From the NCBI RefSeq assembly GCF_018446385.1, contig NC_056001.1, positions 6,901,600 to 6,965,599 of the forward strand: 64,000 nt of DNA, in the 5' to 3' direction. The stretch comes from Zingiber officinale (Eukaryota > Streptophyta > Magnoliopsida > Zingiberales > Zingiberaceae). The position numbers were made by a program, and so were the translations under genes. The notes below the pieces were generated by a model that worked only from the letters and a program-made list of their open reading frames with translations, was not told the DNA's origin and did no database searches. Below, in pieces: positions 11,441-22,629 of the stretch; positions within the stretch are counted from its first letter, which is position 1; every line of letters begins with the position of its first letter.

Positions 11441-12851
11441 TGTTGGATCGAGCCGCGCTAGAGGGGGGTGAATAGCACTCGTGGCTATTTTATCGATTTA
11501 AAACTAAGAGTAGAAACGCAGCGGAAAATAAATGAAAGCACACAGAGACGCAAGTTTTACTTCGTTCAGAGCCTATAGCGACTCCTACTCGAAGGCCCGC
11601 GGTCCTTGACCGCTTCCGGTGGGCAACAACTATAATATCGAAAAGATTACAATTTGTAGTACAATTAATGCAATAACGAAATTATACCAACGAAAAAGGA
11701 GAATGCAGAACTTTGGCGTTGATTCGTTGGAGCAGCAAGGCGTTGTTGAAGTGTATGGACCAACACACAAGAGCACAGCACTTCTGTTCGAAATCGATGT
11801 CTGAGCTGCACCTCGAGGCCTCCTTTTATAGCTCTGTGAAGTCTGATCCAGATCCCCAAGTCTCGGGATCAAATTTGACCCAAAGCGGATCGGTCGACCG
11901 ATCCCCACGTTTGGTCGACCGATCAGATGATCTCCACCGCATCTGATCCGTCCATCCGTCGATCCGCTTCGATCTGGTCAAACTTTATCCCTGGGTTCAG
12001 TCGACCGATCCCAAGGTTCGGTCGACCGATCAGTCTCCTCTGACCCGCACACCTCGGCTTGATCCAGTCGACACCTATCCCAGGTTCGGTCGACCGATCC
12101 CGATGTCCGGTCGACCGATCCCTGGTCGAACCCGACCCATCTTCTGGAGATCTGATCTGGTAGCTTGAAGGTTCGGTCGACCGATCCCAAGGTTCGGTCG
12201 ACCGATCCTGGTCAGTTCTAACCCTGCACGAAAATATTAGTTTCCTGCTAAACAGAGTTAGAACACACATAAGGATAAAATGATAAATAGAATTTTCAGT
12301 CATCGGACTGACCGGGTCTGACTTCGAATTTCCACCCGAAAACCCTAGGTCGACCCGACGCTTACTGTTCCCTCTACGAGGAATGCGTCCTCACCTACTC
12401 CACTCAGGAGATTTTACCTGTTGCCAGTATGATCCTCCAGATCGACTGGACTTTTGCTCAGCACTCGACGCTTCCGGACTTTCTGCTGGACATCCGCTTC
12501 CTGGCCAGTCCAGTCTTTCACCTGGTTCGCGACACCAGGACTTTCCACCTAGGGTTACCACCCCCTAGGACTTTTGCCTGAAGTCATCGACCTGCCAAGA
12601 CTTTCCGCATAGGGTTACCACCCCTTATGACCTAGGGTTACCGCCCCCTAGGGTTTTCCCTTTGCCTAACCGCAGCAAGGACTTTTCTCCACCTAGGGTT
12701 ACCACCCCCTAGGGTTTTACCTTGCCTAACCACAGTTAGGACTTTCCTGAAACACTCATTCAACATGTTAGATCACCAAACACCTTAACTTTGAATCCTT
12801 TGCCATTTATCAAAACTCGGGTTCGATCGTCGGATGCTTCCCGCACCAACA
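11441..12851 (-). repeat. Right LTR (5' LTR in element orientation)
   Basis: It has the same structure as the left LTR. It carries about eight TTCGGTCGACCGATC-like copies between 11885 and 12210, two more than the left LTR around 12173-12207. Scattered substitutions separate the two LTRs. Confidence 0.9.
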
Positions 12852-13232
12852 GAATAGGTGTCGTTAAATAATATTGATATTACATCGATTTTCCACTGTT
12901 GCCAAAATCGGTGTCATTAACTGATATGCCATCAGTTTTATATCGTTGATGGAATTGGTGTTGTTAATATTACATCGGTCGTAAATCGCTGCCAAACCTG
13001 GTGTTATTAACATATATTACATCGATTTTACACCGTTGCTGAAATGATGTCGTTAAGTGATACTACACCGGTTCATAATCGATTTGAAAATCGGTGTCGT
13101 TAAGTGATACTACACCGATTATAACCCGATGTCTAAAATGGCAGACCTTTTACATCGCCTTCATAGACATCGGTCAATTTTGTAATAGACAACGGTGGAA
13201 AATCGATGTCTATGAGGGTTTTTCGTGAAGTG
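12852..13232. mobile_element. CACTA (En/Spm-like) right terminus and subterminal repeats
   Basis: Tandem degenerate units with words such as ATCGGTGTCGTTAA, TACACCG and CACCGTTGCTGAAAT run up to GGGTTTTTCGTGAAGTG. The minus strand therefore begins CACTTCACGAAAAACCC, close to the CACTACAAGAAAAA termini of plant CACTA elements. Dense subterminal repeats are typical transposase-binding arrays. Immediately beyond lies a Copia gag cut in mid-frame, which supports this as the element boundary. Confidence 0.72.
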
Positions 13233-13235
13233 ATT

Positions 13236-13808
13236 CCTCGAGTGTACTTACCTCCAGGTCCTTCGAAATGTAGTAGGTGTCGATGATTGACGTCCATTCT
13301 AGAGTTCTGGGAAAAGCGTTGAGTGCGTAGCGTATGGTGTCCCGGTTGGTTACCGTTTCACCTAGATTTTCGAGTCTGGTAATTAACTCTTTTACCTTTG
13401 CATGTAGATCGACTACTTTCTCACCTCTTTCCAGACGGATGCTCGTCAGTTTATTCCAAAGTATATCTCTCCTTGCGAGTTTGGCTTCGAATGTGCCTTT
13501 GTGAAGCTCCAGGAATTTTTCATAGAGTTCTTTGGCCGACGAGTAGCTTCCAATGTGGTTGCTTCTTGAGGTGCCAGCACGCTCAACAAGTGATACTCCG
13601 CTCGGTTATTTGCTATGGAATCATTCTGCTCCTTTTTCGTCCAAAGACTCTCTTCTTTTTCCTCTCTATTTTGATTTGTCAGAGCTACAAAACCGTACTT
13701 TATTATTAAATGAATTTCGAAATCGATTTTCAGAAATACCTCCATACAACGCTTCTAGTGTGCGAAGTCCCCCTCGAATTTTGGTGGAGCAATGCTTGGT
13801 CCGACCAT
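13236..13808 (-). pseudogene. Copia gag fragment broken by the CACTA end
   Basis: Reading leftward from an ATG at 13808, the frame gives IAPPKFEGDF, a TAG, then MEVFLKIDFEIHLIIKYGF, the N-terminal Copia gag signature. Further on it is frameshifted, with recognisable pieces such as FLELHKGTFEAK and STLEE before the sequence stops at the CACTA terminus. The missing downstream half should lie on the far side of the CACTA element. Confidence 0.75.
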
Positions 13809-13853
13809 TGGTTGCTTGCTTCGGTCGGCGGTTAGTCCTTCTGAAGTGTCCTT

Positions 13854-13865
13854 GCTCTGATACTA
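13854..13865 (-). other. Degenerate primer-binding site
   Basis: The minus strand reads TAGTATCAGAGC, one base from the tRNA-Met consensus, between the gag remnant and the LTR that starts at 13868. Confidence 0.7.
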
Positions 13866-13867
13866 CT

Positions 13868-14763
13868 TGTTCGTCCCTTTGGAGGCTGGCAAGAGGGGAG
13901 GGGTGAATTATCCTAAAAAAATAAATTCGACCTTTCTCAAATTTTCAACTAAAACACTTGCATAAACAAAGTAAACAAAAGAGAACAAAGAAAACGAGAC
14001 TCACAATTTACTTGGTTACAACCGGGGAGGTTATTAATCCAAGGCAGATGAAAAGCATACTACAAAGTCTTCTCTGAGCGGAGAAGCCTCTTACAACGTT
14101 GACACACAAGAAATAGAAGCTTAACTCTAAAATGGAGCATACAAGTGCTAGAATTGAATTACTTGTGATTGATGAAAAGCTTCTGGACTAAGGTTATATT
14201 TATAGCATTGGTCGGGGTGGCTCGAAGGGGTTCCAGGCGCCTTGGGGAGGGGGGGATAAAACTTTATCCCCAACGTAACGGATTGCGCTAGATGCGATCT
14301 AGTCAAAAAACTGACTCCGGGCGCCCAGAATGGTTCCGGGAGGCCGGACCACTAAGTCAACCTAGTTGACTTTCTGGTCGGGGCCTTCTGCTCCGGTGTT
14401 GCTCGCCTCAATCTAGGTCTTCCGCTCCGGCTCTGCTAGCTTGGGTGATCTTGACCATCCGGAATAGAGCTCACCCGAACCCAACTTCCGGCCTTCTCCT
14501 CGAGCAGCCTTCCTCCTCGGTTTCTCGTCCCTCGAACGTTGTGTACGTTCTTCTTGTCCACCGGTGTACTCTTCCGCGATCACCTCGTCCCTCGGACGCA
14601 CCGAGCCCGTCGGCTCTCTCCCCGTACCGTCCTTCTCGCTAGCCGCGTCTTCCGCTCGACTTCTTGTGTTCCTAAGCTCCTGCACAATTAGATACAAGGG
14701 TTAAACAAAATAGGACATAACTTAACTTGTTTGATCACATCAAAACACCTTGGGGTTCCATCA
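13868..14763 (-). repeat. Copia LTR (5' LTR of the broken element)
   Basis: It starts TGTTCGTCCC and plausibly ends GGTTCCATCA. GGCGCC-like words and CTCGTCCCTCG words are prominent, and TATATTTATAGC lies near 14196. Boundaries come from TG/CA ends and the adjacent primer-binding site; the right end is less certain. Confidence 0.6.
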
Positions 14764-15401
14764 TAATCTTCAAGTATCAGGACTCTATTTATAGTTCATT
14801 AGTCGCAACTAGCTGTTTACTGACGCGACACCTCTCGGACGCCTAAGCCGATCCGGAAGCCTAGACTTGGTCAACTCGATCCACTCCGCAATAGCTTCTT
14901 TCCAATGGATCTTGCTTTCCCGTGTGCCTAGACTTGATCCAGGCACCTGGAGTCAGTTGACGTGTACTCCAGTGTTGGATGCAATGTCTCGCTAACTTGG
15001 CCGAGACATCCAGGGCACCTAGACCTAGTCCGGGTGCCTGGACAAAGTTAATTCAGCAGTTGACTTGTCCAGTCGCTTGGGTCATTCTCTGATCTTCCAG
15101 AGTTGAGCTCACCCGAACCCAATTCCGACCTTCTCCTCGAGCAGTCTTCCTCCCCGGATTCTCGTCCCTCGAAAGCACAACACAAGTATTTCTTGTTCGC
15201 CAATGTACTCTTCCACATCTCCTCGTCCCTTAAATACACCGAGTCTGTCGACTTGCTTGTCATACTATCCTTCTCGCTAGCTGCGTCTTATGCTCGACTT
15301 CTTGCGTTCCTAAGTTCCTGCACACTTACACACAAGGGATCAAAATTGCAAAGTCTAACTTAATTCGGTTGATCACATCAAACTAACCCGGGGTACTTAC
15401 A
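14764..15401 (-). repeat. Related, truncated Copia LTR
   Basis: Segment 15107-15390 is a diverged copy of 14467-14740: both have GAGCTCACCCGAACCCAA, TCCTCGAGCAG, CTCGTCCCTCGAA, CTTCTCGCTAGC, GTTCCTAAG and GATCACATCAAA in the same order. The left part is missing, so it is an older, partial LTR of the same family. Confidence 0.6.
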
Positions 15402-15948
15402 ATTCTCTCCCTTAGTAGTATCAAGTTATATTATTTTCTCTCCTTGACTCCACAGATGTTTGGTAGTCATGGTATCGAGTTATTTTCTCCCTCATTGGGA
15501 TTGATTATTATTATATTCTCTCTCAGTAGGTTCGAACATGTTATTTTATCTCTCATTGACTTGTGGATACTTGGAAGTTGTGGGATCGAGCTATTCTTCC
15601 CATCAGTGGCATATTATCTCGTTGACTCCATGGGCATTCAGGAGTTGAAAGATCAAGTTATTCATTCTCAGTAGGAGTGGAGTATTCTTTCCCCCTTAGT
15701 GAGATTAAGTATTGTCTCATTCTCTCTCATGATTCTGTGGGCATTCAGGAGTCACGGGACCAAGTTATTCATTCTCAATAGAATTGGGTTATTCAGATCT
15801 CCCTTAGCGGGATCGAGCTTATTATTCTCTCCTCAAATTCATGGGTGTTCAAGAGTCAAGGGATCGAGTCATTTCCTCAACGAGATCTATATTACTATTC
15901 TCTCCCTGACTCCATGGATACTTGGGAGTCAACAAATTAAGCTATTAT
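15402..15948. repeat. Degenerate minisatellite, about 110-bp unit
   Basis: Recurrent words are TTCTCTCCCT(T/C)A, GACTCCATGG, GGGCATTCAGGAGT and GGGATCGAGTTATT, in the same order four to five times. It shows no coding sense. It probably derives from the untranslated region of an LTR element. Confidence 0.65.
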
Positions 15949-18900
15949 TGTTGGTGCATGAAACACCAGATGATCAAACCTATGTTTTGATAATGACAAA
16001 GGATTCAAAAGTTAAGATGTCTTGTTGTCTAATAAGGTTGATTGAGCTTGCAGGAAAGACCTAAGTTGTCTTAGGCAAAAGTTCTAGTGGATTCTAGGCA
16101 GGTGGAAAACCTTAGGGGGTGGTAACCCTAGGTCCTAGGGGTGGTAACCCTAAGTGATGGAAAGTCCTAGCTATGGTTAGGTAGGTGAAAAACCCTAGGG
16201 GGTGGTAACCCTAGACGGAAAGTCTTGACGGGTAGAGAATCTTTGGGTGAAATCTTAGAGTCAGAGATTCTAGGTGAAAATTCCGGTGTTTGCGAACCAG
16301 GTTGAAGACTGGATGGGTCGGGAATCAGATGTCCAGCGAAAAAGTCCTGAAGACTCGGACGTGGAGAAAAAGCTCAGTCGGTCTGGAGGATCGGTCTGAC
16401 AACATGTAAACTCTCCTGAGAGGAATAGGTGAGGACACATTCCCTGTTGAGGGAACAATAGGCGTCGGTTTGACCTAGGATTTTCCGAGATAAAATCCAA
16501 AGTCAGAACCGGACAGTCCAGAGACTGTCAAAATAACTTATTATTTCATATTTTATTATGCTAACTCTATTTTTGTAGGATATGTTTTGTATTTTGGACT
16601 AATGCATCTTGCAGGGAGAGAAAAGGACTTAAAAGCATTGGATGAACTGTTCCCGAGACGCCCTCTATAGAGCTTGGAGGCGCCTCTAGTGCCTTGGTCG
16701 AAATCCTCGCGCAGCAAGGCACGAAGGCGCCTTCCAAGGAGATGAAAGGCGCCTTGAATGCTAGATGGAGGGTGCCCTTCATGGAGCTTGGAGGCACCTT
16801 CGAGTGGATAAGCAGTGGGTGCCGCAGAGCTTATCGACGCTACGAAATTAGGATAAGTATCCCCGCTGAAGGTGTCTCCTATGGAGGTTGGAGGTGTTGG
16901 AGTGTATACTAAAAAGCCTAGCTTTTGTAAACATTTATTTTTGAAATAAAAGAATCACATTGGTCAATATCTACATTTATTTGTTAAATGTAATTGTTCA
17001 ATTAATTTATATAGTAGATAACATGGAGTGTGGTGTCACACTCAGAAGATCATGTTATCGGTTCTCTATAAATTATAAACAGTTGCTCACGACTAAGATG
17101 GAAAGGAATAAACCATCAGAATAATCGTAGTGATATTAAGTATTAGTTTATCTTAATTAATAAATTACACTGGTACACTCTAAGTGTATTGAGTAGGACC
17201 ATTTTAGGTAAGTTCTTTTTGTACTGATTTAATAAAAAAACTAGACCTTAGTTATTATGGAAGAGTGTACTCTTAATCCTAATATAATAACAAGTGCATA
17301 TATTTAATGTTTATTTCTTTGACTTATCAAAGGGTGAGGTTTAGCTCGATAAATCAATATGCCCAATAAGTTGGGAAATGATATTACTTATAGTGTGTAT
17401 TGTTGATTATAGAAGGAATCTGTGTCCTAGTTATCTAGGTTGAGAATGCCCCCAAGAGGAGCTCATAAGGATTGTCATGTTAAACCCTGCAGGTGGACTT
17501 AGTCCGACATGATAATGAAGTTGAGTGGTACTACTCTTGGAGCTAGATATTAACTAAGTGAGTTGTCAGTAACTTACTTAATTAGTGGGCATTTGTTATC
17601 TTAAACACAGGGAGACTAACACACTCATGATAAGAAGGAGCCCATAATGTAATTTGGTATTAGTGCGGTAGTGCGGTAGTGCGATAATAACTCTCTAGTG
17701 GAATGAGTTATTATTGATGAACTTGAGTTGTGTGTTTGGGGCGAGCACGGGATACTCAAGCTCATCAGAAGGTCAAAACCAATTTCTCCTCTAGGTCCCT
17801 ATCGTAGCCTCATTATAACCTCAAGTCCATCCAAATGTAAGGCTCTTCTTGGTGTCCAAGAAGGGGGTCGGTCCAATGCTTGGTGACCAAGCAAGGGCCG
17901 GCCACATCCTCTTTATAGGGGCCGGCTCTATTGCTTGGTGACCAAGCTTGTAGGGGCCGGCCAAGATTAATTCAAATAGGAGGGTTATTTTGAATTTTTA
18001 AAATCTTTTCTTTGTAGAAAACTATAAGTTTTAAAAGAGAGATTTTAATTTTTTTAAAAAACTTTCCTTATTTGAATTAGGTCACATGTTTTAATAGAGA
18101 GTTTTAAAAGTTTTAAAACTTTCCTTTTTTAACCATTCTCATGGTTTAAGAAAAAAGGAAGATAAGTTTTAAAATTATAATTTTCTATCACCATGTTAAA
18201 AAAGGAAATTTTATAAGAGAAGTTTTAAATTTTAAAACATGATTTTAATTTTTAGAACTTTCCTTTTTTAACTCCTACTTTAGGAAAGAGAGCTTGTAAA
18301 ATTTTATAAGAATTTTTCTTGTAAAATTTTATTAAAAAATAAAAATTCTTTTCCTCTTATAGGGGCCGACCACCCTTGCTTGGTGCCCAAGCAAGGTGGT
18401 CGGCCATGTTTAAAAATATAAAATCATCATCAATTAATTTTGGTGATTGATTCAATCAAGAGGAAAGAAAAGGAAAATTAAAAGGGAAAAGGAAAAGCTA
18501 GAGGAAGATTTTAATTTTTGTAAAAATTCTTCCCTTATTTGCCTTGGGCAACTAATATAAAAAAAGGGGTGGGGAGACTTCATGAGACACAACTCTTATT
18601 CTCTTGCTTGGAGACTCTCTTGGTGTGGCCGACCCTCTCCCTTCTCTTTTCCCTTTTGCTCTCTTCTCCTTGGTGGTGGTGGTGGCCGGTTTTTAGAAGA
18701 AGAGGAAGAAGCTTTTGGGTGGTGTTCATCTTGGAGGATCGTCGCCCACACGACGTCCAAGGCGAGGCGAGGAATACGGCAGAAGATCTCGAGGTCATTA
18801 GCTTACAAAGAGAAGGTATAACTAGTAATTTTCTTCCGCATCATACTAGTTATTTTCATTATAAGTATTCTAAATACAAGAGGCAATTGGATAGAGCTTA

Positions 18901-19759
18901 TCGAATTTATTTTTCAAGTTTGTATTTTCTTCTTTTTCGAATTTGTGATTCGATTGTTCTTTTTGGTTAACCTAGATTTATTTAAGGAAATTAAATATTA
19001 GCTTTCCTTAAAAGGCTTTGTCTAGGCGGTGATGGTTGCTCCCATATCCAAGAAGGTCATGTGCCTCGCCATGCAGTCCTGGAAGCCAATTTTAGAAATT
19101 AATATTTAATGGAATTAATAACATAGGTGGATTTGAATCAATAGTGTTAAGTTCCGCTTGCGATTCAAATCTAAACCATTAAGAACAGATAAGTTAAATT
19201 TGGAATCAATGATGTTAAGTTCCGTCTGTGATTCCTAATTTAACTTCTAAAGAATACAATAGGTTATTTAAGGAAAGGTTCAACACTTGTACAAAAAAAA
19301 TTTTTATATAGTGGAACCAGTACGTTTTCCTAGGACTAACCAACAGGAGGCGCCTTCAATGGCTTACTTAAGCCTAGTTTGAGCAGGGGCAAAATATAAG
19401 AAATTTGCAAGTCTTCTTTTGTGTGTTGCTCGAAAGACATTTCGACAAAGTCATAACACTGTTTCGACGACCTAAAACTCCAATTCCATATTTCTTAGTT
19501 GTTGGTATATTTTTACAACACTTAATTAACTATACTTAAATTTGTAATATTTTGGACTGATGGTAAATTACACAAAGTAAACACTCAACGAGTGTGGGCC
19601 TTGGAGTAAGAGTCATCACAGGCTTCGAAACAAGTAAAACCAACTTGTGTCATTGTTTTCTTTAATTGTTCTTATTCTGCTGCATTTATTCGATTCTTTT
19701 AAAACAAATGAATTAGCCACGAGCGCTATTCATCCCCTCTATCGCTTTTCAATCCTACA
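15949..19759 (+). mobile_element. Apparent solo LTR related to the gag-only element, interrupted by another solo LTR
   Basis: It begins TGTTGGTGCATG and ends CAATCCTACA, with ATTAT on both sides (15944-15948 and 19760-19764). Its start (GATGATCAAAC, CAAAGGATTCAAA, GGGGGTGGTAACCCTAGG) and its end (ACGAGCGCTATTCA, CCCCTCTA) match the reverse complement of the LTR at 4414. Without the nested insertion it would be about 1355 bp, close to 1411-1413 bp. The AT-only 5-bp repeat is weak by itself. A gag-like scrap follows directly, so a 5' LTR with a deleted primer site is the alternative. Confidence 0.68.
16895..19345 (+). mobile_element. Nested solo LTR, 2451 bp
   Basis: It begins TGTTGGAGTGTATACT and ends AGGACTAACCAACA, flanked by perfect GGAGG duplications (16890-16894 and 19346-19350). 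A second copy of the same LTR is at 22082-22629 plus 33421-35008. No internal retroelement sequence is present. The long LTR resembles those of large-LTR Copia lineages such as SIRE/Maximus, but no coding part is here to confirm it. The modest open frames around 18540-18970 lie within the LTR and are not treated as genes. Confidence 0.82.
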
Positions 19760-19764
19760 ATTAT

Positions 19765-19877
19765 CTCCATCTTCAAGACGTTGGTGGGGTCACCTTAAAA
19801 CTGCATATCAAGTTCAAGTATGTATGGTTATATCATTCGAATATGAATTGTTGCTCTTCTTTGTAGCTTTACAGTAA
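19765..19877 (+). pseudogene. Copia gag scrap
   Basis: The frame reads RRWWGHLKTAYQVQ and then MVISFEYELL, resembling the W-K-x-R-M-x-x-x-L-K signature of Copia gag N-termini. It is too short for family assignment. Confidence 0.45.
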
Positions 19878-20330
19878 GGTATTTTGCGTCACAAACCATA
19901 GATGTCCATCAGCAATTGTCCTCTTAAGGGATGAACCTCCCCTCCAATCAAGAGCTCACAACCTCCTGTCTCAGATCAGTAGCATCCGTCAGCAATTGTC
20001 CTCTTAAGGGCTCAACCTACCTTCAACACATTTTGAAAAAATTATTTTCTTTGAGAAATACATAATTTTGAAAGTTTTTGAAAAATCAGATCATTTGTAA
20101 AATTTAAAAAAGTATTTTGAATCTATACTCTTAAAATTATCTTGAAAATATTTCTTACATAAAAACTTTTTTTAAGCATATTTCTTAGAAAAATATTTTC
20201 TTCAAAATTACTTTAAAAATTTTGCTTAGAAAATTCTTCTTTAAACTTATTATGAAAATCTTTCTTAAAAAATTTTTTCTTCAAAATTTCTTTAAAAAAT
20301 TTTCTTAGAAAATTTTTCTATTAGAAATTT
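19878..20330. other. Non-coding retroelement debris
   Basis: A direct repeat CATC(A/C)GTCAGCAATTGTCCTCTTAAGGG-like segment occurs twice (near 19908 and 19987). It is followed by AT-rich sequence with recurrent TTTCTTAGAAAATTTTT words. No gene is visible. Confidence 0.5.
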
Positions 20331-21400
20331 GGCTAGAAGGACCTAACACCAGACTGAAATCCAGCTAGGTCCACGGGCCCCGATAGTTGGTGTGAAGTCC
20401 AGATAGGTCTGCGGAACCCGATATCTGACGAGAAGTCCGGTTGGGTCTACAGGACCTAACAGCCGACCGAAGTCCAGTTAGTCCGCGGGACCTAACAACT
20501 GGCGGGAAGATCTAGTGGGTCAAAGGCAAGTCAAGCGACTACAATTGGTAAGTAAAAGGTAAGCAATTGGAGGAGAGATCCAGTGAGAATGCCTTCCCAA
20601 TTGAGGGAACTGTAGGAGTTAGTCCATCTTAAGTCAATTTGGGAAACCTAAGCTGAGATCTTGACTAGATTCTGATGTCGAGGAGACAGAATATAATTAC
20701 TACTATTATCATACTGTATTATGCTAACTTTATTTTACTGGATAAATTTATTTTTTGTTGCTTGAACTAACCCTTTTTTGCATGGAAGGAGCTGCTAAAA
20801 AAAGGAGTTCAGGCGCCTAGAGCTGGTTCGGGCGCTCGGAGCTGGTCCGGGCTCCCGAAGATGGTTTGGGCACCCAAACCAACTGCACCCGGACTACCTG
20901 GGCAGGCACCCGGGTGGCCCGGGCGCCCAAAGCTAGTCCAGGCACCTGGACTAGAAAATCATCCAGAAGTTGAGTTGGAGCGTGACGACTGGCCAAACCC
21001 ATGTCAACGATCTAGGCGTCCGAAGGGGGTCAAGGCGTTTGGAGGAGGATAAACTTGACGGATCAAGTTTCTACGAGAGATCACCATGTTAGCAAGAGTC
21101 CAGGTGTCCAGAGGGATTCCAGGCGCCCAGAATAGGCCTATATGAAGGCCTTCAACCAGCAGCTTCAGAACAATCATGTGCTACAAGTTTCATTCTTGCG
21201 TGCTGCTCTGAAAAGGCTCCGATAACACCGAAAGACTGCTCCGAAATTTGAAGAACTAAAGACTTCAAATTTCCTTTCTGTTTGTCGGTAACAATTAATT
21301 TCTGTTCTTATACTCATTCTACTTGCATCTCATTTGCACTTTCCTACTTGTAATTCTTCATCGTTTTTTTGAAAAAATATAAAACAATAGTTTTGAGACA
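20331..21400 (+). repeat. Degenerate Copia LTR remnant
   Basis: The arrangement matches other LTRs here: repeated (A/G)AAGTCC(A/G)G(T/A)TAGGTC words, a GGAACTGTAGG block, a run of GGGCGCCCG/GGCGCC words (20810-21020), and AGGCCTATATGAAGGCC near 21142 as a TATA-like core followed by a transcribed-leader-like stretch. No clear TG/CA ends or target duplication. Confidence 0.5.
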
Positions 21401-22081
21401 TATTTGAGAACATCAAACCTTCTACTTTGCTAACTTGTCCGATAGCAAAATGACTAGTATTTTCTTAGTTCATGTGTTGTCAAGATAGTGTTAGTATGTT
21501 TGGTGTATCTCCTTTCTTTATCTTTAGTAATATGAAATAAGCTAAGTATTATATGGAGTTTGATATAAGTCTTGGCCTAACCTTAAGGATCTTATTTTCA
21601 CTACACTTAAGTACTTAAGCTTGAATAGTAGAGATATTTTTGAAATAGTTATGATTCATCCAAATTGTTTAGTACTTTTGTTCCCATGGTGATTTCTTAT
21701 TTACATTTTGGTTACTAGATGACCTCGGATTATGGAAGCTCATTTGGAAAAATCTAAATCCCAATATATGCATCTCGTATTTGTGATTAGTGCTACACCT
21801 CTGTAGCACCAATTTTTTTTTTTTTTGAATAAGGGATAAAAAATAGTTGTTGTGAGTGGAAATTAACAATTTACCCCTTTGAGACCGAGTTAGGTTACTA
21901 GGGAAATAAATGTTATGTTTCTCTTGATTTCAAGTAGTATCCTTTGAGACCTTGTGTAATTTAAGGAAAACGAACCAAGTGTGTGGCGGGTAAGTGCCTA
22001 TCACCGGAAACATTAGAAACTCAATTGTATAACGACTTAACTAAGACAGAGAATTGAAACTTGAAGAGTTTGAGTTACTTA
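21401..22081. other. Non-coding stretch, no gene seen
   Basis: It is AT-rich, with a run of T at about 21812-21826. The two ATTTACCCC/CCTTTGAGACC areas could be the internal region of the LTR element that starts at 22082, but no motif proves it. Confidence 0.4.
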
Positions 22082-22629
22082 TGTTAGGATGTATACTAAA
22101 AGCCTAGCTTTTGGTATAAACATTTATCTAGAAATAAGAATCACATTGGTCAAATGTCTACATTTATGATAAATGTAGTTGTTCAATTAATTTATATTGT
22201 AGATAACATAGTGTGTGGTGTCACACACAGAAGATCATGTTATCGGTTCTTTATAAATTATAAACAGTTGCTCACGACTAAGATGGAAAGGAACAAACCA
22301 TTGGAATAGTCGTAGTGTAATTAGGTATTAGTTTATCTTGACTAATAAATTACACTAGTACACTCTAAGTGTATTGAGTAGGACCATTTTAGGTAAGTTC
22401 TTTTTATACTGACTTGATAAAAGAACTAGACCTTAGTTATTATGGAAGTGTGTGCTCTTAATCCTAATATAATAACAAGCACATATATTTGATATTTATT
22501 TCTTTAATTTATCAATGGGTGAGATTTAGTTCGATAAATCAATAAGCCCGATAAGTTGGAAAATGATATCACTTATAGTGTGTGTTGTTGATTATAGAAG
22601 GAAACTGTGTCCTAGTGATCTAGGTTGAT
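22082..22629 (+). repeat. Second copy of the 2.45-kb LTR, left part
   Basis: It begins TGTTAGGATGTATACT and follows the solo LTR at 16895 base for base with small changes (CCTAGCTTTTG, GTGTGGTGTCACAC, AAGATCATGTTATCGG, AGTGTATTGAGTAGGACC). It is cut at TTGAT by the Gypsy insertion and resumes at 33421. Confidence 0.85.

Larger units (their letters stand above)
4414..12851 (-). mobile_element. Copia-type gag-only LTR retrotransposon (TR-GAG-like), 8.4 kb
   Basis: Two long LTRs (1413 and 1411 bp, TGTTGG...CCAACA) flank an internal region of about 5.6 kb. A primer-binding site next to the right LTR and a purine tract next to the left LTR (both read on the minus strand) set the orientation. The flanking 5-bp repeat is GAAAA against GAATA. 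The only coding region is a gag at 11187-9517. No protease, integrase, reverse transcriptase or RNase H motif is visible in the remaining 3.7 kb, which is AT-rich repeat. It would need enzymes from an autonomous Copia relative. The internal length of about 5.6 kb is similar to that of autonomous elements, so repeat filler appears to take the place of pol. Confidence 0.88.

Noticed and set aside
18539..18970. 143-codon plus-strand frame
   Set aside because: It is inside the 2451-bp solo LTR, low in complexity (TCTTCTCCTTGG and GGTGG runs), and not kept in the second LTR copy.
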